A stretch of DNA of 64,000 bases from the NCBI GenBank assembly GCA_030340625.1, contig JAOPHQ010005786.1:23350-87349 (forward strand), in the 5' to 3' direction. Of this stretch, positions 1-27,708 are shown piece after piece. A program made the translations under genes and the position numbers. This DNA comes from Merluccius polli. Taxonomy: Eukaryota; Chordata; Actinopteri; Gadiformes; Merlucciidae. A model generated the notes under the pieces. It made no database searches and had not been told where the DNA came from. It was given only the letters and a program-made list of their open reading frames with translations. Every line of letters starts with the position of its first letter. Position 1 is the first letter of the stretch.

Positions 1-233
1 TTTGTTGGGGCGTGTGCGCGATGCAGTTAATTTCCATACTGGCCATTTGGCCATTCAGGCGCTCTTTTGTTCTTTTTTCGGCCAATCAGCTGCACGTTAG
101 AAGTGCACCGCATGGCTACTTATGCAGCGCCCCTGCATAAGTAACTGCTACTTTTGGATGCTGCATGTGATTTCATCTCATTTCACTTCTGATTCTGAAG
201 AAGAGTGCACTGACGATGAATGCGAATGCATTA

Positions 234-932
234 GGGCGTGTTCACACCTAGCGTTTTTTTTTTTCTGCCAGCGCTCATTTTACATTATATTCCTATGTAG
301 CAGAGCGTTTTTGGAAAAAGTCCCCGGCATTTTTTTAAATGCCTCTCTCTGCGTTTTTTTCTCCCGCACCGAGCGCAAAAAAAAGTTCAACTTTCAGGAA
401 AAAAGCGCCCGACGTCAGGTGTTTTTTGACAATTGACCAATCACAAGCAGAACATTGACACTTGTCGTCACAAAGGAAACTCGTCTTTCAGCAGCTGTCA
501 AAACAAGAAACAATGGCGGACAAATCACTCACGAAAGTGCCGGTGGAGCGATTAGCAGTATTAATTACTGAACATGTGGAGATATATGACATGTCTAATA
601 GCCTGGATACGTAGTAGGCTAGTAACGATTAGTAGTATTAATTACTGAACATGTGGAGATATATGACATGTCTAATAGCCTGGATACGTAGTAGGCTAGT
701 AACGATTAGTAGTATTAATTACTGAACATGTGGAGATATATGACATGTCTAATAGCCTGGATAAGTAGTAGGCTAGTAACGTCGGGGTCTAGAATGGGTT
801 CATTGCTAGGTGATAGAAAAAACGCTCATGGCGCTTTCAGGACAATAAACGCTGCCAGCTTTTTCTTTTATTGAAAGAAATTGTCGGCTCAACTTTTCCC
901 TATCACAAAAAACGCTAGGTCTGAACACGCCC
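234..932. mobile_element. PIF/Harbinger-like non-autonomous element
   Basis: The ends are inverted repeats: left GGGCGTGTTCACACCTAGCG, right (reverse complement) the same with one change. Direct TTA duplications flank it at 231-233 and 933-935. A 3-bp TTA target duplication with GGG-type ends is the signature of PIF/Harbinger elements. No transposase frame is present. It lies in the downstream intron of NLR gene A. Confidence 0.8.
551..780. repeat. 77-bp direct repeat, three copies
   Basis: Three near-identical 77-bp units begin at 551, 628 and 705, inside the Harbinger-like element. They contain ATTAATTACTGAACATGTGG and differ by single bases. This is an internal minisatellite of the element. 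Confidence 0.9.
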
Positions 933-935
933 TTA

Positions 936-1338
936 CATTGGAGAACATCCCTAATCTATAGCTGACCACTGCTATTAGCATTTGCTATTAATTTGAATAA
1001 TGCTAGAATTGCTTGAATTGACTGTGATGCTAATGATTTAGCAACTAGCCTACTTGGGGAACAGTTTGGATGAATACATCCAGAGTCAGATGACATACAC
1101 TGTCCTAGAAATTGCTCCCTTCCTCTCTCCAATTAAAAGGTGTTAAGTTAGTTAGCATCGGCATCGCCACTGTAGCCAGGAAGTGTGGTACTGAGGCCAT
1201 GCATCTCCTCACTTCTTTCTTGTGCAGATCCCTTAGTTGTCTTGCATCCTTGCAGAAATGTCCACTTCCCCCCTTAGTGTAATGCAAATCTAAATAGTGA
1301 GTGTGTGTTGTGATGAATCAAACTAGACAGACACTTAC
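936..1338. other. Intron sequence without recognised feature
   Basis: This stretch lies between the Harbinger-like element and the 47-bp exon of gene A. Following the exon order of genes B and C it should be part of the long intron leading to a B30.2 exon beyond the left edge. I see no conserved frame in it. Confidence 0.5.
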
Positions 1339-16946
<15,608 letters not shown>

Positions 16947-16959
16947 AGTAGACTGGAGA

Positions 16960-18244
16960 CCTGGACACAAACACAACTACATATTGTTTGGATTTTATTT
17001 GAGGATTGCATCAAAGTGCATGCGCAGCAGTACCTCCAGCAGGTGTCTGTCTGCCCAGTTCACCTAGTTAAAGGAGTTGTTGGTGGTTTGGAGTGACGCT
17101 ACACCGCCACACCTAACACTGACACCATGGAGAGCTGGAGACCTCCTTGATGCACTCTTCTAGGAAGGCTGAATTTATCCAGACAGAGAGATGAACCGCT
17201 TGTTATTAAGGATTGCAAGTACATGTTGTTTTATTGTGTCATATGTATGAGAACATTACAGCAGCCCTAAGACACCATATAATCATACGTTTTATCTTCT
17301 TACGTATGAAAGTCCACAAATGCAACATCATTATTATATATAATCTATAGCCTACTATTGTACATACTTTATACACACATTAAAATGTTTCAAATATAAC
17401 CCTATAAAGGTGTACTTATATATGAAGGCCTACATGACTTCAAGTCTGTTTATGTCAGGATATTGTAGACTCTCAAATGAAAATACAGTATATGCAGGTA
17501 ACTTCAGAACCGTTTAATCATCGTAGGTGTGGTTTTACTGGCGGTCTTCCAGTTGCATTACACGTATTTGGCCAGCAGATGGCGCCAGTATGCAGTGAGC
17601 GTTTCGAAACACTCAAACACGCTAACAGGCGGAATAAAATACAGATTAAACTGACTTAACATAGAGTGTATAAAATACAGATTAAACTGAGTTAACATAG
17701 ACTGTATAAATACAGGTTAAACTGACTTAACATAGACTGTATAAAATACAGATTAAACTGACTTAATTAAACTGACCCCCTCCCCCCTCCAGGAAGTGGG
17801 ATCACATTCGGTGGAAACATGTCTTTTCTCCACCTAATAAAACATGAATCATGGTCCTCATATTGTTGGCCTGATAATGATAATGATAATGTTTCCGAAA
17901 AGGTTACCAGGTATCTTCAGATGTCTAAAGTGCTGTTTGTCTCCAGGAAGAGAGAAGTGGCTCCACGTCGTGTGACTTTGGTTTCGGTTTCCACGGACGT
18001 GACGTCATATCCTCCGCTGACGCACACGCACATGCGAACGGCCACGCCCACATATCAGTGTGAGGCAGTGTCGACTTTAGGGTTTCAAACCAGGCGGTGG
18101 ATTACATCATAATTATCATACGCATTGCATACACCATCATACTTATTTCTCTTCGTAGTGTGTAGTCGTAGTGTGGGGCCTACAACAATACACTAATGAG
18201 GATGTGTATTTCTTCAGACATCAAGCCTTAACTCCCATCCCTCC
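16960..18244. other. Upstream flank of gene A
   Basis: Similarity to the gene B upstream region ends close to 16992 (44003 in B). From 17649 to 17775 there is a 36-bp minisatellite (ACTGACTTAACATAGACTGT...), about 3.5 copies. A TGACGTCATA word sits at 17999-18008. I cannot place a promoter, and no convincing exon is visible. Confidence 0.5.
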
Positions 18245-18910
18245 CGGCCGATGTTCAGGACACCACTGATGTCCTCTCCAACATCAAGGAGCACCACCAT
18301 CTTGGACCTTCATCTTTACTTGTCACTATGGATGTGGAAGCTTTGTATAGGAACATTGATCAGGAGCAAGGCCTCTCTGCCCTGAGACATTATGGATAAA
18401 CACCCTCACACACACATGACCCCCGCTGACTTCCTGGCAGACCTTACTGACTGGACTCTGCATAATAATGTTTTTTGGTTTCAGGACAAACTATTTAAAC
18501 AGGTGAAAGGCTGCGCCATGGGTGCTTGCTTTAGTCCGTCTTATGCGGGCTTATTTATGGGCAAGTGGGAGGAGGATTTTGTGTTTCATCCTCATAATGC
18601 ATTCACACACAATAGTATTTGGTGGCACGGTACATAGATGATGTCATGTGGTGGAATGGCATGAAGATGAGTTGCTGTCTTTTCATAGCTCCCTTATCAT
18701 GCTGATATTAATGTGAAGCTTTCTTTGGATTTTATTAAAGACACAGTTCATTTTCTAGATCTGGTAATTACTAAAGCTGGTAATGGTTATCTTCATACCT
18801 CGTTAGGAAGAAGGCCATATAAATACCATACTGCATGCTAAGAGTTTCCATCCAAATACACTGGTTATAACATCCCCTTTGGACAACTTCAAAGGTTGCG
18901 TATAATCTGC

Positions 18911-19326
18911 AATAGTGATGGTGATGGTGATAGTGATGGTGATAGTGATGGTGATGGTGGTGATAGTGATAGTGATGGTGATAGTGATGGTGATGGTGGT
19001 GATAGTGATAGTGATGGTGATAGTGATGGTGGTGATAGTGATGGTGGTGGTGATGGTGATAGTGATGGTCGTGGTGATAGTGATGGTGATAGTGATGGTG
19101 ATGGTAGTGATAGTGATGGTGATGGTAGTGATAGTGATGGTGATGGTGATAGTGATGGTGATAGTGATGGTGGTGATAGTGATGGTGGTGGTGATAGTGA
19201 TGGTGATAGTGATGGTGATGGTGATAGTGATAGTGATGGTGATGGTGATGGTGGTGGTGATGATGATAGTGATGGTCGTGGTGATAGTGATGGTGATAGT
19301 GGTGGTGATAGTGATGGTGATGGTGA
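18911..19326 (+). repeat. GATGGT/GATAGT codon repeat in the RT remnant
   Basis: About 415 bp of GAT alternating with GGT or AGT, read in one frame as Asp-Gly/Asp-Ser. It starts right after the CNSD codons of the Penelope-like remnant and ends at DFNDKCVEVYSRF, keeping the frame. It is an in-frame expansion of a two-codon seed inside old coding sequence. Confidence 0.9.
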
Positions 19327-19544
19327 CTTTAATGACAAGTGTGTGGAGGTGTATAGTCGCTTTAAGGAACGTGGATATTCTCCTACGGTTCAAGACAGAG
19401 CTCTTTCTAAGGCTCTCTTCAACAGCATTCCCTCTCCACTAGGAAGCCTATGACTGTTAACATAATGGTCTTTTTCTCTACCTGTTTTAGTACTGAGGCG
19501 AACACTATAATATCATCAAAAGGAAGTGGGATCTGATCCAGTGT

Positions 19545-19640
19545 GATGAGCAGGGCTGGATTAAGATGGCCAGGGGCCCCTAGGCTACAGGCAGGTTGAT
19601 GTAGGCCCCCCACCCCCCACCATAAAGGACCGGCTTGGCT
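19545..19640. mobile_element. hAT-type end fragment
   Basis: CAGGGCTGGATTAAGATGGC followed by GGGGCCCCTAGGC resembles the left end of a common vertebrate hAT MITE. No matching right end or target duplication was found, so this is a fragment at most. Confidence 0.4.
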
Positions 19641-19989
19641 GAACATAAATATGCTAAACTGGACACTCACCACGGTACTTCCGCCTCTTTTACAGCTATG
19701 GGTTTAGACCATGTCCCTTTAACCTCTAGAAGAGGAGATAGACAGACAACACTCAACCAAAAAGAGATGGATCCATAAACTCCAGGCTATGGTGTCTCCC
19801 GGTCTTAATGACTATTGGTGTCTTTTTTATAGACCATTATTTTCATTTTATTTTTGTCATTTGCCATGACATGTTTGTTTAATAATGGTTTGATGTATAC
19901 ACTGTCCTCTGGTGGAGACAGACCCATATCGATGATCCTACCCTGAGTTGGCATGACTACCTCACCAGCTGTACGTCATTAGACTATTG

Positions 19990-19990
<1 letters not shown>

Positions 19991-20040
<50 letters not shown>
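19991..20040. repeat. (TA)n microsatellite
   Basis: About 50 bp of TA interrupted once by TACATA, ending at the edge of a hAT element. Confidence 0.95.
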
Positions 20041-20041
<1 letters not shown>

Positions 20042-20042
20042 T

Positions 20043-20800
20043 TAGGGCTGGGCAAGTTAACGCGTTATTATCGCGTTAACTAATGAATTCATCGCCGACA
20101 ATTGCACAAAGCACTTTGGTCATGTACTTTAGCTAACTTTGCACAACAACTGCATATGGTCATGTACTATTATGTACCTGTCCTACTGCCTGTCCTATAT
20201 GTCTAATGTGTGTGTCATGTGTTGTGTGTTTTAGTGTGTTGGTCCAGTAGGCCTACCTGTTCTACTGCCTGTGCTATACTCTAATGTATGTGTTGTGTGT
20301 TGGTCCAGAAAATGTAAGGATTTCCATGCTTTCTTTAACTGCAAACCTACGGGTACCAATAAAGTAACCTGAACCTGAACCTGAATTATTTTATCTCGCA
20401 TTCCAGTTTGAAATACCACCTAAATGCATTGCACTCAGTTGACACAAGCAAATCATTCAAGGAAACAACCAGTGGAGCGAGGCTTAGACTCCGTTAGATA
20501 CAGCGTGTGGGAGTGGTTTATCTAAGTAGAGGGAATTCAACTCTGACTCTCTTTTTGGAGTGAGACTGTATAAACATGGACTTTACCCCTGGGCATTATA
20601 ACATGACCCTGCACAGTAAATCCCAGCTTCACCTCACTCTTACAGGGACATTTTGGGACTGAACATAGACTGGTTATGCTGCTCCCTGATAAAAGAAAAA
20701 TGTTGCCGCTGTTACCTCAGAAATTGCCTCTTTTAATGTTATGATTGTGGCTCAGGATTTATTGGGCTTTTAAAAAAAAAAAAATAATAATAATAATAAT

Positions 20801-20880
<80 letters not shown>

Positions 20881-21224
20881 TATATATAACAGGATGACAT
20901 TTTGCCCTTGCAGTGGCAATACTCTTAGTTAAACTATAAGCAAATACAAAACTAGTAATTAGTTTTGTATTTGCTTTGATTACATTGTTTAAGTTGAGAA
21001 TTACACTAAATATTTTATTTAACTGTATAAAAAAATACTGATGTTAAGTGTTTGCACAACAAATTTATGGCACATTACATGTTTACATTTACAATAAAAG
21101 TGCGCTATACGCTACTTTTGAATTCATTATTGGATTTTGCGTATAACAATGTGATTAATCGCGATTAATCACAGGACCTCATGCGATTAACTTGATTAAA
21201 CATTTTAATCGTTGCCCAGCCCTA
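20043..21224. mobile_element. hAT-like element, TAGGGCTGGGCAA ends
   Basis: Both ends read TAGGGCTGGGCAA (the right as reverse complement), followed by GCGTTA/GCGATTAA-rich subterminal repeats (CGCGTTATTATCGCGTTAAC; GATTAATCGCGATTAATCAC). This is the widespread teleost hAT type. The flanking 8-mers (TATATATT, ATTATAAT) do not match, possibly because the site is in a TA tract. A (TA)n microsatellite at about 20803-20887 lies inside. No transposase frame. Confidence 0.6.
20803..20887. repeat. (TA)n palindromic microsatellite
   Basis: Two TA blocks separated and bounded by CTGTATATA/TATACAG, giving a self-complementary tract inside the hAT-like element. Confidence 0.9.
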
Positions 21225-21384
21225 ATTATAATATCATTCTCACCCAAACATAGTCAGTCATAGTTAGATTATATTATATCATCCCCACCCAAACATAGTC
21301 AGTCATAGTTATATTATATTATAATATCATCCCCACCCAAACATAGTCAGTCATAGTTAGATTATATTATAATATCCCCACCCA

Positions 21385-21620
21385 AAGCTAAACTCCAACT
21401 CACTTGTGTTGAAATGCAAGACTCAGTGTAGTGAAGTGTGTCTCCAATTCTCAGAGTCATTTAGTCACTGTGGTGAAAGGATGAATACGGTGTCACAAAC
21501 ATACCTTGAATGAACCTTTAATTATGTCTTGTGTTCATTTAGTGGGTTTTGGTTCGTGTTGGGCCTCCATCTTCTTCTGTTCACTTGCTTATTGTGTGTG
21601 TGTGTGTGTGTGTGTTGAGC
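21385..21620. other. Intergenic block duplicated at 47275-47510
   Basis: Long matches with 47275-47510, for example GTCACTGTGGTGAAAGGATG and ATGTCTTGTGTTCATTTAGT. It marks the same position between the end of one NLR gene and the start of the next, so the intergenic DNA duplicated along with the genes. Confidence 0.75.
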
Positions 21621-21784
21621 ACCAAAGACTCATTCCTAACACCTACACTACACACAAAGCTGTGTCTCCTTCGCCCTCATCGTGTTGGCCAGGAGGTGAA
21701 CTGCACCGAGGTGGTTCCACATGCAATAGAGTAATAAAACATGGCTTTGTTAAACCCTCATATCTTACTGTTTAGTCAGCGTAG

Positions 21785-21960
21785 TCAAAGCATTCATCCA
21801 AAGCTACTTACAGTGAACACAGATACATGTGATGAAGGAGCAGGTAGGGGGCATCTTGCTCTATAGGATGCTACAGGTTAAGCTGCGGACATCGGGGATC
21901 GAACCCAGCACCTATCAGCTGGGAGTTGAACTCTCTCGGCAGTACACTACACCACTCACA
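21785..21960 (-). mobile_element. SINE-like sequence
   Basis: The plus strand reads CATCCAAAGCTACTTACAGT ... GGGGGCATCTTGCTC ... GGGGATCGAACCCAGCACC ... ACACTACACCACTCA. The GATCGAACCC word is the complement of a pol III B box, and the order matches a common teleost tRNA-derived SINE in reverse. The family name is not certain. Confidence 0.45.
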
Positions 21961-22485
21961 CACACGCACGCATGCAGGTATTTTATGAATCATAATTAAA
22001 CATTGTGGCAGTTTTCCTCTGCCACACGCCACATAAGTGGCTTTTCTGGGGCCCTCCAACACAGGACACTCGATGTCGGCTAAAGTGTGCTGTTACTGGA
22101 GATGGCAAGATGTTAACAGCCGAGACGATGTTAGAAGCTGCCATGACAGCGGCTCTTCTTGAGTGTGTGTGTGTGTGTTGGTGTATCCTGGGTGCCATGA
22201 TTGCTCTCATGCACCACAGGTGTGCAGCCCCACCCAGCCAGAGTCCAGTGTGACTCAGGCCAGGTGAGGCTGTAAAGCAGCCGTCAACCACACACACTCC
22301 ACACACATATTCCATTGTACACAATAATTCTACACTCATGGGACAACATGAATTGATAGTAATATCCTCCCTCCACACACTGATGAAGTGGTGAATTGGC
22401 TGTCAGTGAAGTGGCTGTTGTGTTTGTGGTGTGACGTGTTTGAGGAAATGTCTCCAGTGAGTCCAGGAAGAGCCAGCGGGAGGGA

Positions 22486-23665
22486 CTGAAGACCGGGCCG
22501 ACGTCAGGGGGCAGGACACCATAGAGACCTGCTGGGATCCAAGGGGCTGGAAGGACATCCAGGTGTGCTGCTAGGAGAACCAACAGAGAGCTGAGCTCTG
22601 GAGAAACATCTGCTCAGCTTGGAGGATTTACACAGAACCAACGGGAAGGATCATCCAACACACGACAACATCCAGTTGGACCACTGACTGGTTTATTACC
22701 ATGATGCTTTATGAACAAATACAACACAACAGTAGTCCCTTACATGCACACAATAAACACAAGGACTAAAATAATAGAAGTAGCAGATGTTACACATCCT
22801 CAACAGGTGTGCACATATCTTTAATAACTGACCATGTTGTGCTGCCGTGTTGTTCCCAACACAACACAAGGAATCAATATTCACTTTAAAGTCCTTCACA
22901 ACATGAACATCATTAGCTTTTCCCATAGACCACATTCATGAATATAATATTCATCTGCTATAAATCAGCTTACATGTTAGGCTCATCAATATAAAAACTG
23001 ATATTTGAGCTCTTCAGTATGAAAATGTGAAACATTTTATATCAATATCAAACACATTGTAGTACAAATTGTATTTTTAGATTCAACATCAATCAATACA
23101 TTTTTGGAAATTCAATCTTTGTGAAAGCTGCTTAGTTAACCCTATGGAATATCTTATGTCCCTTCCTTTCATGGTAAAAAATATATCAATAGATTTGATA
23201 AAGGCAAAGGTTGTAGCTTGCTCATGAATATTATTTTCCTTGATAGGCTGTGACGCGACCTCCCACGCGGTAATCAATACAATAATGTTCCCATCACAAA
23301 CAATAGCCCATCAATACAATGTAGAACCGATCAAAACAATAGGTAATCAATACAATATAGATTGCTTCTCTATTCCTACTTTGGATAGTTTTTGGCTGGT
23401 ACTAAAGCTTAAAACACATCATAGTAAACCATTGGTCATGTACTGATCTATCTTTTACTACAGTACTACATTACCATGATAACAATAGGCTCAATGTCAA
23501 CATGTCCCCTTTATTCATGTCAGAAATATTACCTGATTATATTATATATATATTACCTGATTAAATATATTATATATATAAACTTAATTAACAGATGTGT
23601 TAGTTGTGTGCTCGCGCAACATAATTTTTGTTCGGGATGTTTGGCGGTGAGATGATGATCTTAAA
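22486..23665 (-). other. Gene B 3' flank, duplicated at 60147-61151
   Basis: Downstream region of gene B, about 90% identical by eye to 60147-61151, starting at GAAGACCGGGCCGACGTCAG. It includes the 3' UTR side of the B30.2 exon. It holds no frame of its own. Confidence 0.8.
23510..23515 (-). terminator. Candidate polyadenylation signal of gene B
   Basis: AATAAA on the minus strand, about 150 bp past the ancestral stop position (23666-23668). It is conserved at the same distance in gene C (60997-61002). Confidence 0.45.
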
Positions 23666-23790
23666 CTACAACCCACACAGAGACACTGAGGAACCAGAAC
23701 CAGACCATAACCTAAACCCAGGGAGGAGGTCCTCCTGGGTGAATGTGGTCTGGAAGGTGTGGATGTGTGTCAGTGTGTCTGAGGACCCTC

Positions 23791-24221
23791 CTACACCTGG
23801 AGACACTCTGTAGAAGGACAGAGCCAGCAGGCCGGTCCACATACACTCCTACTCTGGTGGAGACAGGGGGGGGGAGACGGGTTTTTTTTTTTACTACCAT
23901 TGTACCAGGCATAGTAACTATCATCATAACAATCAAGACTCCAGGACTTGTTGTTCCCTCCAAGCTGGCTGTCACCATCCCATCCTCTCCTTGTGATTCC
24001 TCTGTATGTCACTCCTATAACAACACCTCCTCTCCTCTCCACCTCCCAGTAACAGCGGCCAGTCAGACCCTCTCTACACAACACCTGGGGCCAGGAGTCA
24101 AATCTCTCTGGGTGGTCAGGATAAGACTGATCCTCTCCAACCCTCATCACCTTCCTGTGGTCCTCAGACAGAGAGAGATGTATGTAGGCTGTGTTTGGGT
24201 CCAGTGTGATTCCACAGGCAT
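23791..24221 (-). pseudogene. Gene B B30.2 (PRY-SPRY) exon, truncated
   Basis: The exon opens in phase 1 after an AG acceptor: YACGITLDPNTAYIHLSLSE, the PRY start, then GEDQSYPDHPERFDSWPQVL and GRCYWEVERRGG of SPRY. The frame is lost after WYNGSK. Relative to gene C there is a net +1 bp in the G/T homopolymer region at 23866-23892 and a 2-bp loss near 23822. Translation would end at 23791. The original continuation, down to VSLCGL and a TAG at 23666-23668, remains as out-of-frame DNA. The last third of the ligand-binding domain is therefore missing. Confidence 0.85.
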
Positions 24222-25337
24222 CTGACGGGTGAACAAGACATGATTAGGGGCTGAAGGTCGGGTCGATTCCCGATTTTCCGGTCCGGTCCGGTGCACCAGC
24301 CTAAACCGGTTTAATTGGATGCAAACCGACTGAACCGGCATTTGTCATGAAGAGACCAATCAAAAAGTATCCCAGATCCAACTTGTATTGTGTTAGTAAT
24401 CAGCAGGATGACCAGGTGATGAACATGATATGATGTTTAGTGGATGTTGATAGGAAATAAAAACCCGATGTGTCACTGAGTGGTTGATAGTTGGTCCGTG
24501 TACCACTCGTTCTTTTGAATTTCAATTAAAAACGGAAAAACAATAAAATGGGAAAACAGTTTATTTCATTATTCCGTTTTAGTGTCAAACAAAAAAAATG
24601 ATTTCGACCTCTATTTCCAATATCTAATTTAAGGTTCATTTCAAATATACAACAATCAAAGAACAGTCTCGGTGTCTATTTTGATTTTGATATTTTATTC
24701 TCGGGTTTCTGTGCCCCTGAAGTTATGCTGCGCTTAGCGGGTCAGGGTACCAAAGTATAATCCGTTTTTCTGTCAAAACCAAAATACGAAAAAACGGAAA
24801 CAGTTCAATCCGTGTATCATTCGTTCTTTACATATTCAATTGAGAATCCAAAATCGGAAAATGAAAAAGCAATTTGTTATTTCCTTATTCGTTTATGAAT
24901 CTGATACCAAAAAACAAATGACGGTTTGTTTTTCGTACTTTCGATTTTATGCTCTGATCAAAAATAGGAAATTAAAAAACGGGGCCACGGGGGTCAGGGT
25001 ACTAAAGTATAATCCGTTTTTCTGTCAAAACCAAAATACGAAAAAACGGAAACAGTGCCCTCTTTTCCTTTTTTCGTTTTAAACCAAAAACGGAAAAACG
25101 GTTTTTGCTCTCAGCATCAAAAAACGAAAAAACGAAAAAAACAAAATCAAATAACGACCCAAATTTGGTTTTTGCAAATTCCTTGTTTCGTTTTTTGGTT
25201 CTCATTTATTAATATGACGGCGGACAGACCGGAAGCGGAAGTGACCTGTAGCAACTTCAAAATAAAAGTAGCGTGCCAACTTATTATCATGCATAATAAA
25301 GTAAAAAAAAAAACGTATTATCATACACTATTATAGG

Positions 25338-25610
25338 CAGTGTTGTGCTAGTTACTGAAAAATAGTAACTAGTTACAGTTACTAGTTACTTTGTAAAAAA
25401 GTTTTAAAAAAGTAACTCAGTTAGTAACTCAGCGCGCAATAGTAACACACCGCGGACCTACGACCGGCGGGCGGACCTGTGACCGGCGGGGGTGTCTCAA
25501 AAAGGAGGACAAATACACGTCTGGCTTGATGCTGCACCGGACGCCAGACAGGGCATTGAAAAACCGGACAGTCCGGCTTTATTGATCGGGAACTGTGTGC
25601 CGTGGTGTAG
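25338..25610. mobile_element. hAT MITE, right-truncated copy
   Basis: Begins CAGTGTTGTGCTAGTTACTG after ATTATAGG, exactly the insertion site of the intact copy at 28568. It stops after ...AACTGTGTGCCGT, where it joins the GTGTAGAAAGAGAACGG module. It was duplicated with its host unit and then cut by recombination. Confidence 0.65.
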
Positions 25611-27428
25611 AAAGAGAACGGTAGCCTATAATAGCGTATGATAATAAGGGTTTTTTTTAGTTTTTTTTAAACTTTATTAGGCTATGCATGATAGCCAGTT
25701 AGCACACTACTTTTATTTTGAAGTTGCTACAGGTCACTTCCGCTTCCGGTCTGTCCGCCCTCATATTAATAAATGAAAACCAAAAAACGAAAAAAGGAAT
25801 TTGCAAAAACCAAATTTGGGTCGTTATTTGATTTTGTTTTTTTCGTTTTTTCGTTTTTTGACGCTGAGAGCAAAAACCGTTTTTCCGCGTTTGGTTTAAA
25901 ACGAAAAAAGGAAAAGAGGGCACTGTTTCCGTTTTTTCGTATTTTGGTTTTGACAGAAAAACGGATTATACTTTAGTACCCTGACCCACGGGCCGAACTT
26001 GATTTTGATATTTAATTTCTCAGATTTGTGTGACCAGGAAGTTATTGACTTCTTTGTGTGTTGCACTTGATAAGCTTGCAGCAAATTCGTCAACAGTTAA
26101 GTGTGAAAGAAAGCCTGAAAAAACAGAATCACGCAGTGATTGTAAGTCAATGAATCAGTATTATTTGGAGTAATTTGGTGTCGACACCATGGCCGCACTG
26201 GTCAGGGTACTAAAGTATAATCCGTTTTTCTGTCAAAACCAAAATACGAAAAAACGGAAACAGTGCCCTCTTTTCCTTTTTCTGTTTTAAACCAAACACG
26301 GAAAAACGGTTTTTGCTCTCAGCGTCAAAAAACGAAAAAACGAAAAAAACAAAATCAAATAACGACCCAAATTTGGTTTTTGCAAATTCCTTTTTTCTTT
26401 TTTTGGTTTTCATTTATTAATATGACGGCGGACAGACCGGAAGCGGAAGTGACCTGTAGCAACTTCAAAATAAAAGTAGTGTGCTAACTGGCTATCATGC
26501 ATAGCCTAATAAAGTTTAAAAAAAACTTTAAAAAAACCTTATTATCATACGCTATTATAGGCTACCGTTCTCTTTCTACACCCATGTATCGTTCACATTT
26601 ATTTTAGTCAAGTGAAACTATAACAGCTGGTTGTTAGGGTGAATGTGATACAAAATTATTATTATTTTAGCTGAGTGTGTGAATGCACATTGTGGAAAAC
26701 GTTTACCCGAATTACATTCCCTGCCTAAACATAGAGCATCTATAAAGTCACCAGCAGAGTTCCCCATCACGCACAATCAAGAAGAGCCTACTTACACTGA
26801 CGTAAGCCGTCTGTGTTCGTGTATATGTCTGATTTGGCCATCAGGCAACTGTAATTCCACAGTACTGGGTTGTCAGCTGCCTAAGTTATTTTATATCCGA
26901 TTGATGTGAATGTGTCACACAAGGAAATCATGACATGCTAAGGATATGCTGCTAAAAAACAATAAATTAGCTACTTTATCAGTTCTTATGTAAATCTAAT
27001 GATTACGTTTTTTAATTCTCCTACATTTTCACAAGACAAGGGTTATTGTGTTTTGATTTATTAGAAAAAGTATTAATGCTATACTATTGATTTAAATTAA
27101 GTCTATAACACAACAAAATGTGGAATAAATGAAGGGCTCTGAATACTTTTTAGATGCGCTGTATTTACACATGATTTATTTTACATATTTCACCATGTCA
27201 GTCTTGACTGTGCGTGATGGGGACCTCTGCTGGTGACTATAGATGCTCTTTGTTTAGACAGGGAATGTAATTTGGGTAAAAGTTTTCCACAATGTGCATT
27301 CACACACTCAGCTAAAATAATAATAATTATGTATCACGTTCTCCCAAACAACCAGCTGTTATAGTTTCACTTGACTAAAATAAATGTGAACCATACATGG
27401 GTGTAGAAAGAGAACGGTAGCCTATAAT

Positions 27429-27708
27429 CAGTGTTGGGTAGTAACGGTTATTAGTAACGCCGTTACTTTTTTCAGTAACGTGTAAGGTAACGCGTTGTTT
27501 TTTAAAATTCAGTAACTCCGTTCCCGTTACCAAACGCTGCGTTACTCCGTTCCTTTTGGTGAGGTTTTACAACGGCACACAGTTCCCGATCAATAAAGCC
27601 AGACTGTCCGGTTTTTCAATGCCCTGTCAGGCGTCCGGCGCAGCATCAAGCCAGACGCGTATTTGTCCTCCTTTTTGAGACACCCCCACCGGTCATAGGT
27701 CCATAGGT
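27429..27708. mobile_element. hAT MITE, inverted truncated copy
   Basis: Reverse-oriented copy: CAGTGTTGGGTAGTAACGGT after CCTATAAT, the complement of the ATTATAGG target duplication. It ends at ...CGGTCATAGGTCC, where the A/T-rich unit resumes. Confidence 0.65.

Larger units (their letters stand above)
18245..19830 (+). pseudogene. Penelope-like retroelement remnant
   Basis: Broken frames on the plus strand read as a reverse transcriptase of the Penelope-like type found in fish. Motif A is LLVTMDVEALYRNIDQEQG at about 18320-18375. A stretch with FQDKLFKQVKGCAMGACFSP (motif B) is at about 18480-18540, and YIDDV (motif C) at about 18633-18650. A 1-bp loss shifts the frame just before YIDD, and an earlier stop follows LSALRHYG. 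Downstream come CNSD, a codon-repeat tract, then YSRFKERGYSPTVQDRALSK. A C-terminal piece RQTTLNQKEMDP near 19740-19780 resembles the end of the adjoining endonuclease part. Not functional. Confidence 0.7.

Noticed and set aside
17819..18112. 97-codon plus-strand frame upstream of gene A
   Set aside because: No domain, no splice context, adjacent to low-complexity sequence; treated as chance.
21890..21920. A tRNA gene
   Set aside because: Only the B-box complement is present and the cloverleaf cannot be drawn; fits a SINE remnant.
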